DNA of 13,907 bases from Syntrophomonadaceae bacterium (GCA_007129055.1 SKWE01000065.1:1-13907), one strand, 5' to 3'; shown: positions 6,662-13,683, counted from the first letter of the stretch. Notes: a model not told the origin generated them from the letters alone. Numbers and translations are program-made.

Positions 6662-8083
6662 ATGCAGGCGTGGAGTAAAATTAGCAAGATGCCGGCAGCG
6701 GCCATTAAAAAATTACAGGACGAGCTTCTGCAAAAAATGGTTAATGATGAAATGGCGGCCAGGCATCCATATTACCGGGAGTTATTCAAACAAAACAATA
6801 TTAATCCTGCTGATATTAAGACTGCTGAAGACCTGAAAAAAATACCTTTTACAGAAAAAAAGGATATCCTTCCCCCGGAGAACGAACCTTTGCATCCTAA
6901 AAAGTTTGTTTTGGAGCCTCCGGCTGAAGGAGAACAAAAAGTAAAGAAAAAGGGTTTTTCACTGTTTGGGAAAAAAGAGGAAGGGCCCAGCCCTGCCGAT
7001 TATAATTTTTTTACGATATACTTTACCGCAGGTAGAACTGCAAAACCAATCCCGATTGAGTATACGCATTATGACCTGGACAACCTGAAAGAGATGGGAA
7101 CCAGGGCCTTTGACATTATGGGAATAACCCGTGATGACACTATGATTAATGCTTTTACTTACGCACCAAATGTTCATTTCTGGCAGATGTTCTACAGCAC
7201 CATTGGCACCGGGTCTACTGCTCTACAGGCAGGTGGGGGCAAGGTGCTTGGGCTGGAAAAAATACTCAAGGCCATGGACAGTATGGAAGCTCCTGCACTG
7301 GCTATTGCTCCGGGATATGGCAGGTTTGCCCTTTTAACTCTTGAGCATTTCGGTTTTAGCGCCGCCAACCTGGAACGTATTATTACAGGTACTGATTACC
7401 TTCCCATGGAAGCGGTAAACAGTATTCAGAACCTGATGAAATCGCTGGGCGCAGCTGACACGAAGGTCCAGAGGATTTACTTTAATTCTGAAGTGAAAGC
7501 GGGCTGGGCTGAATGTGCCCCGGATCATGGTTACCATATTAACCCGGATCATGTTTATATTGAAATAGTGGACCCGGAAAGTGGCGAAGTTCTTGGTGAA
7601 GGCCAACGGGGCGAGGTTGTAATAACCCACCTTGATGCACGCGGTACCGTTTTCCTCAGGTATAAAACCGGGGATATTGCCAGCGGCGGTATAACTACCG
7701 AACCATGCCCCGGATGCAAGCGAACGGTTCCCCGTATTTTAGGGGATATTGAACGCAAACAATTTATTTATGATTTAAAAGGCAAAGATGGAGAACTCAA
7801 ATTTAATGCTAATCATTTGAGGAAGTATATGTATTCAAAGGATGATGTCCTGCTCTGGTATGTCGAAATTAACAGTGAAGATGCGGAAGATGCCTTGAAG
7901 CTGGTCGTAAAGGGTATATCAGGCAGTGATGAAGATGCATTGCATAAAACAATAGCCCATGAAGTATCAGAACAATTTAAACTGCCCGTATCAGTTGAGG
8001 CCAGTTCGCTGGACGCAATAAGCAACAAAATAGGCCTGGAGAAGTTTATTACAGAACAGGTTATTTTCGATAACCGCAGCTGA
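6662..8083 (+). CDS. Phenylacetate-CoA ligase-like paralogue with altered active site
   Basis: A 473-residue tandem paralogue of the preceding gene. The two share the start pattern W.K.SKMP and the segment around HPYY/SPYY. Both also have the unusual FT.GRTA.P.P loop (here 121-131), the WAEC motif (282-285), Y(K/R)TGDIA (here 334-340) and a CPGC pair (349-352). Two positions depart from a working ligase. YGMTE becomes YFNSE (273-277). In an ungapped 15-residue alignment of the C-terminal ends, the lysine equivalent to K475 becomes T464. A lysine-rich variable stretch (about 93-105) precedes the loop. AAAGGAGG (6648-6655) lies six bases before the ATG. It may be an inactive or adenylation-only partner of its neighbour, possibly as a heteromer, or an enzyme with different chemistry. 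The GC-rich hairpin after its stop ends the operon. Confidence 0.82.
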   Translation: MQAWSKISKMPAAAIKKLQDELLQKMVNDEMAARHPYYRELFKQNNINPADIKTAEDLKKIPFTEKKDILPPENEPLHPKKFVLEPPAEGEQKVKKKGFSLFGKKEEGPSPADYNFFTIYFTAGRTAKPIPIEYTHYDLDNLKEMGTRAFDIMGITRDDTMINAFTYAPNVHFWQMFYSTIGTGSTALQAGGGKVLGLEKILKAMDSMEAPALAIAPGYGRFALLTLEHFGFSAANLERIITGTDYLPMEAVNSIQNLMKSLGAADTKVQRIYFNSEVKAGWAECAPDHGYHINPDHVYIEIVDPESGEVLGEGQRGEVVITHLDARGTVFLRYKTGDIASGGITTEPCPGCKRTVPRILGDIERKQFIYDLKGKDGELKFNANHLRKYMYSKDDVLLWYVEINSEDAEDALKLVVKGISGSDEDALHKTIAHEVSEQFKLPVSVEASSLDAISNKIGLEKFITEQVIFDNRS

Positions 8084-8108
8084 TGATGGGTTGAATGAAA
8101 AATCTTAG

Positions 8109-8133
8109 AAGCCCCCGTTTTGAACGGGGGCTT
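8109..8133 (+). terminator. GC-rich terminator hairpin closing the symporter/ligase operon
   Basis: AGCCCCCGTT (8110-8119) and AACGGGGGCT (8123-8132) form a perfect 10-base stem with a tight loop, extended by an outer A-T pair. It lies 26 bases after the stop codon. Only a TTTC tail follows, so the T tract is short, but the stem is very stable. Confidence 0.75.
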
Positions 8134-8170
8134 TCCCATGCTCTTTGTAGAAAAGTAACGTGTTAAAGCC

Positions 8171-8199
8171 TTTTCAATGCCAGCTTATGATGGTATAAT
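8171..8199 (+). promoter_or_regulatory. Extended -10 promoter of the two-component genes
   Basis: TTTTCA (8171-8176), a 17-base spacer and a perfect TATAAT (8194-8199) preceded by TGG, an extended -10 element. Transcription would begin near 8206. This rules out an in-frame TTG at 8199 as the kinase start and supports the GTG at 8262. Confidence 0.7.
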
Positions 8200-8261
8200 T
8201 GGAAAGCAAAGCGCTGTTATTATTTCAATATAATTCAAAATTTTTCAAAAGAGAGGCAGGT

Positions 8262-9377
8262 GTGAAATTGAATAACTTACCAGAGCCGATAAACCTGGAT
8301 ACCATAGCCGATAACCTGGCAGATGCAATTTTCCTGGTTGATCGCGATATTAATGTAGCATGGTTAAATAAAGTTGCCGAAGAGTTCTTTCACACAGAAT
8401 CGGAAAAAGCCTTGGGTCAGAAAATAACGGAGTTAACGGCGATAACAAAACTCGAGGAACTGCTTAGCGATGTTTTTGAACAGCAGGAAGCTTTAAAATG
8501 CTCTTATGAAGAAGCTTCGGTTAAAGTTAAGCGCCTGGACCAGCGCTACTTTTTCAAGATAGCGATTAACCCGATATTCCATCAGGGCGAACTGTGGGGT
8601 GCTCTGGTGCAGCTTACAGATGTGACTCGCTTCCATGAGATGGAAAAAATTAAAACAGATTTTGTTTCAATTGTTTCCCACGAATTTCGCACCCCTCTTA
8701 CGACAATTATTGTCGGTGTAGAAATGTTAAAAGAAGGTATGCTGGGTGATTTAACTCCCAGGGGCAAGGAAGTACTGGAAGCTATCGGTTCAGACTGTGA
8801 AAGATTAAACAGGTTGATTGAAAACCTGATGGAGTTAACACGCATTGAGTCGGGCACTATTTATGTTGAAGCTGAACCAACCGATGTAGACGACCTGATA
8901 AATGAAGCTGTAAGGCCGATGAGAATCCAGGCTGAAAAGCAGGAAGTTGAACTAATTACAGACCTTCCGCCTGATCTGCCTCCAGTAGCAGCTGATTTTA
9001 ATAAAGCGGTCTGGGTTCTAACCAACCTGGTTGGCAATGCCATGCGTTATACTGAACCTGGAGGCAGGATAACGGTCAGGGTTCGCCAGCGCGGGAAAAG
9101 ACACTTTTTCTCTGTTGAAGATACTGGCAGTGGCATACCTAAAGAACATTTGGATAAGATTTTCCGCAAGTATGTCCAGGTTAGCGGGTCGGGCAAAAAA
9201 GGTACCGGTGGAGTTGGGCTTGGCCTGGCGATTGCTAAAGATATTGTAATGGCACACGGCGGTGAAATATGGGTTGACAGTGAAGTTGGTAAGGGAACTA
9301 CCTTTACCTTTACATTTCCTGTATACCAGGGCGGGGAATCTGTAACGCTGCCGAATTCTGAAGGAAATGGAGAATAA
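8262..9377 (+). CDS. Soluble PAS-domain sensor histidine kinase
   Basis: 371 residues from the GTG. A PAS domain (about 9-120) contains DAIFLVDRD and the closing LVQLTDVT. The dimerisation/phosphoacceptor domain follows, with H140 in SHEFRTPL. The ATPase domain has the N-box N259 (LVGNAMRYT), DTGSGI (287-292) and GVGLGL (317-322). No membrane segment is visible, so it should sense a cytoplasmic signal through the PAS domain, in the style of redox- or ligand-sensing PhoR/ResE-like kinases without the membrane part. The GTG at 8262 is chosen because GAGAGG (8251-8256) lies just upstream and the promoter -10 box covers the earlier in-frame TTG. A TTG at 8268 is a possible alternative. The response regulator gene starts three bases after its stop. 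The cognate target genes cannot be inferred from sequence. Confidence 0.92.
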   Translation: MKLNNLPEPINLDTIADNLADAIFLVDRDINVAWLNKVAEEFFHTESEKALGQKITELTAITKLEELLSDVFEQQEALKCSYEEASVKVKRLDQRYFFKIAINPIFHQGELWGALVQLTDVTRFHEMEKIKTDFVSIVSHEFRTPLTTIIVGVEMLKEGMLGDLTPRGKEVLEAIGSDCERLNRLIENLMELTRIESGTIYVEAEPTDVDDLINEAVRPMRIQAEKQEVELITDLPPDLPPVAADFNKAVWVLTNLVGNAMRYTEPGGRITVRVRQRGKRHFFSVEDTGSGIPKEHLDKIFRKYVQVSGSGKKGTGGVGLGLAIAKDIVMAHGGEIWVDSEVGKGTTFTFTFPVYQGGESVTLPNSEGNGE

Positions 9378-9380
9378 AGA

Positions 9381-9749
9381 ATGGCAAAAAAAGTACTGCT
9401 TGTCGAAGATGAAAAAAATGTAATTTTGGGCGTTCGTACCTGCCTGGATGCAGTTGGTTATGATATAGAAATAGTTGAAGATGGACAAGAAGCGCTTGAT
9501 GCCGTTAAAAGGGAGCATCCGGATCTGATATTGCTTGATTTACTGCTGCCGAAAGTTGACGGATTTGAAGTGCTAAAAACTCTTAAAGAAAATGAAGATA
9601 CTGCTTCCATACCTGTAATAGTTCTTACTGCAAAGGCTGAGGAAGAAGACAGGCAGAGGGTTATGGATCTTGGCGCTGAAAACTATATGACAAAGCCGTT
9701 CAAACCACAGGAACTCTGGGATGTTTTAAGACAGTACCTCGCTGAGTAA
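9381..9749 (+). CDS. Single-domain CheY-like response regulator
   Basis: A 122-residue stand-alone receiver domain. The acidic pocket is E9-D10, the phosphoacceptor D53 is in LILLDLLLP, and the switch residues are T83 and K105 (TKPF). There is no DNA-binding or enzymatic output domain. It therefore probably acts by protein-protein contact or as a phosphorelay intermediate and does not bind DNA itself. It starts three bases after the kinase stop, with GGAG (9369-9372) eight bases before the ATG inside the end of the kinase gene, so the two are tightly co-expressed and almost certainly cognate. A strong terminator follows. Confidence 0.93.
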   Translation: MAKKVLLVEDEKNVILGVRTCLDAVGYDIEIVEDGQEALDAVKREHPDLILLDLLLPKVDGFEVLKTLKENEDTASIPVIVLTAKAEEEDRQRVMDLGAENYMTKPFKPQELWDVLRQYLAE

Positions 9750-9780
9750 ACGTTATCTTATACAATGTTATTGGGCCATG

Positions 9781-9807
9781 AAGGCACAGCTTGCTGTGCC
9801 TTTTATT
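9781..9807 (+). terminator. Intrinsic terminator of the two-component operon
   Basis: AAGGCACAG (9781-9789) and CTGTGCCTT (9794-9802) form a perfect 9-base stem with a CTTG loop, followed by TTTTATT. It leaves only about 33 bases before the next gene, with no clear promoter between, so that gene may depend on readthrough or on a promoter I cannot recognise. Confidence 0.88.
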
Positions 9808-9840
9808 AAATCTTACCAATAGCGGCAATGGAGGGTAGCT

Positions 9841-10986
9841 GTGATTTTTAGAAGTAAATATAATTTTGAGCAGGGCCCGATCCGCCCCCCGAATGAGGCA
9901 AATAGCCTGCTGGTCAGGGTTACTCGCAACTGCCCCTGGAATAAATGTCTATTTTGTCCTGTTTACAAGGGCGAAAGATTCAGCAGGCGCAGTGTGGAAG
10001 AAATCAAAAGTGACCTTGATTCTATGGCATCTGCGTTGAAGAAAACCAGGGAAATATCTGTCGAAAAAGGTTTTGGGGGAGAAGTTAATCGCCAGGTAGC
10101 GGCATATATCCAAAGCAGCTACCCAGAGCTATTTTCCATTGCATTTTGGCAGTATCATGGTGGAGAAAATGTATTTTTACAGGACGGTGACAGCCTGCTT
10201 TTACCTGTAAATGATCTGATTGAAGTTTTGAAAACTATACAAAATAAATTTCCATTGGTCAAACGCATTACTACCTATTCCCGATCTCGCACCATTTTAC
10301 GCCGTTCATTAAAAGAGCTTACAGAGCTAAAAAAAGCTGGGTTAAGCCGTATTCATGTCGGTTTAGAAAGTGGAAACGATCGGGTATTGGAATTTATGAA
10401 AAAGGGAGTTACCGGGGATCAGCATGTTGAAGCGGGAAAACTTGTAAAAAATGCGGGGTTGTCGCTAAGCGAATATGTCATTCTTGGCCTTGGCGGTGAA
10501 AAGCTGTGGAAAGAGCATGCCCTTGATACTGCTGATGTTCTAAATAGAATTAATCCGGATTTTATCAGGGTTAGAACCCTTGCAGTTCCCAAATTGAGCC
10601 CACTGTATAAAAAGATAGAAAACGGTGAATTCAAGCTGTTAAAAGACGACCAGGTAGTCAGGGAAGAAGCTTTATTTATAGAAAATCTGGAAACAATTGA
10701 GAGCAGCTTATATAGCGATCATATTTTGAACCTCCTTGAGGAAGTTTGTGGCAAATTTCCAGAGGATAAGAATTGCATGCTTGGTGTCATAAATAGATAT
10801 CTAACCCTGGGTGAAGAAGAGCGGGATATATTTAAGCTTGGCCGTAGAACAGGGTATTTCAGGCACCTGGGTGACCTTGAAAGCAGTAATTTAAATATGC
10901 CGGTAAATAAGCTTTATAAACAACTGCAAAAAGAAAAATTAAGTGTAGATGACTACATTCAGCAATTAATGCTCAGATTTATTTAA
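9841..10986 (+). CDS. Radical SAM protein, Elp3/B12-like subgroup, function unknown
   Basis: 381 residues from a GTG, with GGAGGG (9830-9835) five bases upstream. The iron-sulfur cluster cysteines are C31, C36 and C39 in CPWNKCLFCPVYK. The spacing is CX4CX2C, not the classical CX3CX2C. From my knowledge of related uncharacterised proteins with CxxNKCTFC motifs, this spacing is normal for the subgroup. Downstream, RIHVGLESGNDRVLEFMKKG (about 177-196) is the usual SAM-domain strand-helix region. ILGLGGEK is followed by LNRINPDFIRVRTLAVP, also shared with that subgroup. The C-terminal 100 residues are helical and charged. No substrate is suggested by the sequence. The DUF503 gene begins three bases after its stop, implying translational coupling. 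Confidence 0.85.
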   Translation: MIFRSKYNFEQGPIRPPNEANSLLVRVTRNCPWNKCLFCPVYKGERFSRRSVEEIKSDLDSMASALKKTREISVEKGFGGEVNRQVAAYIQSSYPELFSIAFWQYHGGENVFLQDGDSLLLPVNDLIEVLKTIQNKFPLVKRITTYSRSRTILRRSLKELTELKKAGLSRIHVGLESGNDRVLEFMKKGVTGDQHVEAGKLVKNAGLSLSEYVILGLGGEKLWKEHALDTADVLNRINPDFIRVRTLAVPKLSPLYKKIENGEFKLLKDDQVVREEALFIENLETIESSLYSDHILNLLEEVCGKFPEDKNCMLGVINRYLTLGEEERDIFKLGRRTGYFRHLGDLESSNLNMPVNKLYKQLQKEKLSVDDYIQQLMLRFI

Positions 10987-10989
10987 CTG

Positions 10990-11283
10990 GTGGTGAAAGC
11001 AATTCGCGTAGCCATTCTTACTTTGGAAATCTATATCCCCGGTAAAACATCACTGAAAGCTAAACGTCAGGTAACGAAGAGCCTGGTTCAGCGTCTCCGA
11101 AATCAGTACAACGTATCTATAACTGAAATCGGCAGTCAGGATCTATGGCAGAAGGCAGAACTGGGGATTGCTGCAGTTTGTTTCAATGGTGCAGGCGCTG
11201 ATAGTATTACGGGAAAAATAATCAATTTCATCGAAGAAGAAAATGGAATAGAAATTATATCAACCAGTATGGAAATATATTGA
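10990..11283 (+). CDS. DUF503 (YlxP-like) small protein
   Basis: A 97-residue protein with the DUF503 features: an N-terminal strand, SLKAKRQVTKSLVQRLRNQYNVSITEIGSQDLWQKAELGIAAV in the middle (about 21-63) and an ISTSMEIY end close to the family's EI.. ending. In many Firmicutes the family member YlxP lies in the nusA-infB-rbfA region and is linked to ribosome biogenesis. Here it sits between a radical SAM gene and a tRNA methylase. It starts at one of two adjacent GTG codons (10990 or 10993) only three bases after the preceding stop. There is no clear ribosome binding site, so translation is probably coupled to the radical SAM gene. Confidence 0.85.
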   Translation: MVKAIRVAILTLEIYIPGKTSLKAKRQVTKSLVQRLRNQYNVSITEIGSQDLWQKAELGIAAVCFNGAGADSITGKIINFIEEENGIEIISTSMEIY

Positions 11284-11299
11284 TTGGGGATAACAATCA

Positions 11300-11869
11300 A
11301 TGGTATCTCTGGATAAAATAACTGAAATAGCTCAGCACTGTGCCGGGTTGGCGATAGAACCGGGAGATTCTGTTATTGACGCTACTGCCGGAAACGGCTT
11401 CGATACAATGTTCCTGGCGGATAGGGTAGGTGCAGAAGGAAAAGTTTATGCATTTGATGTTCAGGATCAAGCACTGCAGATAACTGCCGCTAAGTTGCAA
11501 AAAGCCGGCTTTAGCCACAGGGTTAAGCTAATTCATTCAGGCCACGAAAGAATGGCCGACTTTACTTCCGATCAAGTTTCAGTGGTAATGTATAACCTAG
11601 GTTATTTGCCAGGCGGAAACAAGGAGATAATTACAAAAAGCAGTACATCAATTGAAAGCCTGGAACAGGCTCTTAACCTTTTGAAAAATGATGGCGTAAT
11701 AACTATCGTTTTATACCCGGGGCATGAAGAAGGTTACCTGGAGAGTAAGGAAATCATCAAGTATTCAGCAGATCTTGTATCAAATGATTACCTGGTGTAT
11801 CGTTTACAGGTTGTTAACCGGTTTGGCAGTCCTCCGGAATTAGTGGTTATAAAGAAATCTTTTTCCTGA
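11300..11869 (+). CDS. mnmM: tRNA U34 methyltransferase MnmM (YtqB family)
   Basis: A 189-residue class I methyltransferase. Motif I is DATAGNGFDT (27-36), with the acidic D53 ending the next strand (VYAFD). The family marks are YNLGYLPGG (98-106) and YPGHEEG (139-145). The B. subtilis member, YtqB/MnmM, methylates the 5-aminomethyl group of 2-thiouridine at the wobble position of certain tRNAs, completing mnm5s2U; older annotations call it a putative rRNA methylase. Length and motifs agree with a full-size protein. The ATG follows the DUF503 stop by 16 bases, with a modest GGGGA (11286-11290) nine bases before it. It is probably in one transcript with the two genes before it. Confidence 0.87.
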   Translation: MVSLDKITEIAQHCAGLAIEPGDSVIDATAGNGFDTMFLADRVGAEGKVYAFDVQDQALQITAAKLQKAGFSHRVKLIHSGHERMADFTSDQVSVVMYNLGYLPGGNKEIITKSSTSIESLEQALNLLKNDGVITIVLYPGHEEGYLESKEIIKYSADLVSNDYLVYRLQVVNRFGSPPELVVIKKSFS

Positions 11870-11947
11870 CTTGCCAGCAAACAAAAAGGGTTTTACTCTT
11901 ATTTTGTCGAAAAGATGTTAGAATAATTTTGAATAGGGGTTAAAAAA

Positions 11948-12916
11948 CTGGAACATAATTGGAGTTTAGTTGAAAAAGAGCTGACCCTGGTAAATGAAGG
12001 GCTAAGGAGTATTGTTCAAGGTGCCGGCCCCGAAATAAATGCAGTCGGTGATTACATTTTTAACGGCACGGGAAAAAGAATCCGCCCGGCTCTTTTCTTG
12101 ATAGCTGCTTATCGTGCTGACAGAAATCTTAATCACTTAATCGATGCCGCAATTGCCCTGGAGCTTATTCATACTGCTTCTTTGCTGCACGATGATGTAA
12201 TTGACCAGGCTGCTACCCGGCGTGGCAAGGATGCTTTGCATGTCAAGTGGAGTAATAAAATATCAGTTTTAAGCGGGGATTACCTGTTAAGCCAGGCGTT
12301 TAAAATTTTAGTAAACTATAATAACTCTGAGTTGCTGGAGGTAGTGGTAGATATTGTTGAAAAAATGTCTGAGGGTGAAATTGAGCAGGCTTTTGCCAGT
12401 ATAGATAACAGCGATTTGGAATCACGTTATTTTCAATGGATCGGAAAGAAGAGCGCTTCGTTTTTTTCTGGCTGCTGCCAGGCAGGCAGCCTGATGAGCG
12501 GAGGAAGCAGGAAAGAGCAGGAAGCCTGGGTTGAATACGGTTATAACCTGGGAATGGCTTTTCAGCTTGTCGACGATCTTTTAGACTATACCGGCCAAAA
12601 GAATATTACCGGTAAACCCCTGTATGGCGACTTAAATAACAGGGTAATAACCCTACCACTTATTAGAACCATTAATGCATCGTTTGAGGGAGGGCCGGTA
12701 AACGAACACTTCATGGCAGATAAGGCAACTTCCAGCCAGATTGGCAAAGTTGCTCAGGCAGTAGTAGATGGTGACGGGCCTCATTATACTTACGAAAAAG
12801 CGAAATACTATGTAAAGTGTGCAGTAGCTTTAATAGATGAGTTAAAGCCTGAAAGGCAGGATAAGAAAGCTATCCTGGAACAATTGCCCCGGGATGTTTT
12901 AATGCGCAGTAATTAA
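11948..12916 (+). CDS. hepT: Long-chain (heptaprenyl-type) diphosphate synthase, catalytic subunit; CTG start proposed
   Basis: An all-trans polyprenyl synthase, likely making the side chain of menaquinone, 322 residues from the proposed start. GKRIRP (42-47) forms part of the isopentenyl diphosphate site. LLHDDVIDQAATRRG (79-93) is the first aspartate-rich motif, with D82, D83 and D86. FQLVDDLLD (205-213) is the second. Ala at the fifth position before the first aspartate motif is small, consistent with a long product. The only ATG/GTG/TTG near the front is a TTG at 12098, but this would delete GKRIRP and about 50 conserved residues. The frame is open upstream to a TGA at 11930, and the start-like stretch LEHNWSLVEKEL fits the usual N-terminus. 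CTG at 11948 has AGGGG (11935-11939) eight bases upstream. A sequencing error or another rare start is the alternative. Confidence 0.88.
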   Translation: MEHNWSLVEKELTLVNEGLRSIVQGAGPEINAVGDYIFNGTGKRIRPALFLIAAYRADRNLNHLIDAAIALELIHTASLLHDDVIDQAATRRGKDALHVKWSNKISVLSGDYLLSQAFKILVNYNNSELLEVVVDIVEKMSEGEIEQAFASIDNSDLESRYFQWIGKKSASFFSGCCQAGSLMSGGSRKEQEAWVEYGYNLGMAFQLVDDLLDYTGQKNITGKPLYGDLNNRVITLPLIRTINASFEGGPVNEHFMADKATSSQIGKVAQAVVDGDGPHYTYEKAKYYVKCAVALIDELKPERQDKKAILEQLPRDVLMRSN

Positions 12917-12941
12917 ACGACCGGCTTTGGAGGGTGAGCAG

Positions 12942-13637
12942 ATGCCAGATCGTAACATTTCAAAATCAGTTGTCAAAAGGTTGCCGGTCTATCTCCGTAT
13001 ATTAGATCAGCTAATTCAGAGAAAAATAGATATGGTTTCGTCTAAAGAGCTGAGCAATGAATCAGGTTTTACTGCAGAGCAGATCCGCAAAGATCTTGCT
13101 TATTTCGGCGCTTTCGGCACCCGCGGCGCTGGTTACAACACTGTTTATTTACGCGAGAAAATAATTAAAATTATCGGTCTTGATAAAAGAATTAAAACTG
13201 TTATAATTGGTGCCGGAAATCTCGGTACTGCCCTTACAAGGTATAATTCAAGCAAAAACCCGTATGTAGATGTTGTAGCTGTATTTGACCAGGATCCCCG
13301 GCTGATTGGAAAACAGATCGGGGAAATTGAAATATCTGCGCTTACTGAACTTCCCGCTTACATTAAGAGCAACATTATCAAGGTAGCTATCATAGCAGTA
13401 CCGGCAGGAGCTGCCCAGGAGGTAGCTGACATGGTAGTTGAGGCTGGTGTAAAAGCTATTCTAAACTTTGCGCCAGTTAAACTCAGGGTTCCTGATGATG
13501 TTCATGTTCATAATGCAGATTTGACTATCGAGCTGCAAAGCCTTATATATTATAGTTCTGGCGAGGAAGAAAGGCTGAACCGCCTGAAAAAAGAATCAGG
13601 TAAGGGAAAATCACCAAAAACTCTTTCACTTGAATAG
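12942..13637 (+). CDS. rex: Redox-sensing transcriptional repressor Rex
   Basis: 231 residues from the ATG. An N-terminal winged helix (about 10-70) contains SSKELSNESGFTAEQIRKDL and the Rex-typical AYFGAFGTRGAGY (53-65). A Rossmann domain follows, with GAGNLG (90-95) and D116 in VFDQDP, binding NADH/NAD+. The C-terminal DLTIELQSLIYY (193-204) forms the domain-swapped helix. Rex normally represses fermentative or NADH-consuming genes when NADH is low and releases DNA when NADH rises. A tail of about 25 charged residues extends beyond the usual 205-215 residue family length. The ATG at 12942 is preferred over an in-frame TTG at 12927 because GGAGGGTGA (12929-12937) lies at correct spacing before it. 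It follows the prenyl synthase by 25 bases. I found no full Rex operator in the window. Confidence 0.94.
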   Translation: MPDRNISKSVVKRLPVYLRILDQLIQRKIDMVSSKELSNESGFTAEQIRKDLAYFGAFGTRGAGYNTVYLREKIIKIIGLDKRIKTVIIGAGNLGTALTRYNSSKNPYVDVVAVFDQDPRLIGKQIGEIEISALTELPAYIKSNIIKVAIIAVPAGAAQEVADMVVEAGVKAILNFAPVKLRVPDDVHVHNADLTIELQSLIYYSSGEEERLNRLKKESGKGKSPKTLSLE

Positions 13638-13664
13638 GTTTTCCTCTATTCATTAATTATTTTT
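13631..13664 (+). terminator. Weak stem-loop after rex
   Basis: TGAATAG (13631-13637) and CTATTCA (13646-13652) form a 7-base stem overlapping the rex stop codon, followed by an A/T stretch with TTTTT. The stem is A/T-rich, so a terminator role is uncertain. Confidence 0.3.
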
Positions 13665-13683
13665 CTAAGCAACCCTAATTCTA

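Noticed and set aside
8160..8178. TGTTAA half-site near the kinase promoter as a Rex operator
   Set aside because: Only one half matches a Rex box; the second half lacks the TTAACA-type sequence.
9018..9518. Reverse-strand reading frame of 166 codons over the kinase/regulator junction
   Set aside because: It is antisense to two clearly conserved genes, so it is a shadow despite its length.
11870..11947. Terminator or promoter between mnmM and the prenyl synthase
   Set aside because: No stable hairpin and no -35/-10 pair with acceptable spacing could be found.
12098..12916. Prenyl synthase starting at TTG 12098 (272 residues)
   Set aside because: It would remove GKRIRP and the conserved N-terminal helices that are encoded in frame just upstream.
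12927..12941. TTG at 12927 as the start of rex
   Set aside because: This codon overlaps the GGAGGGTGA ribosome binding site that serves the ATG at 12942.
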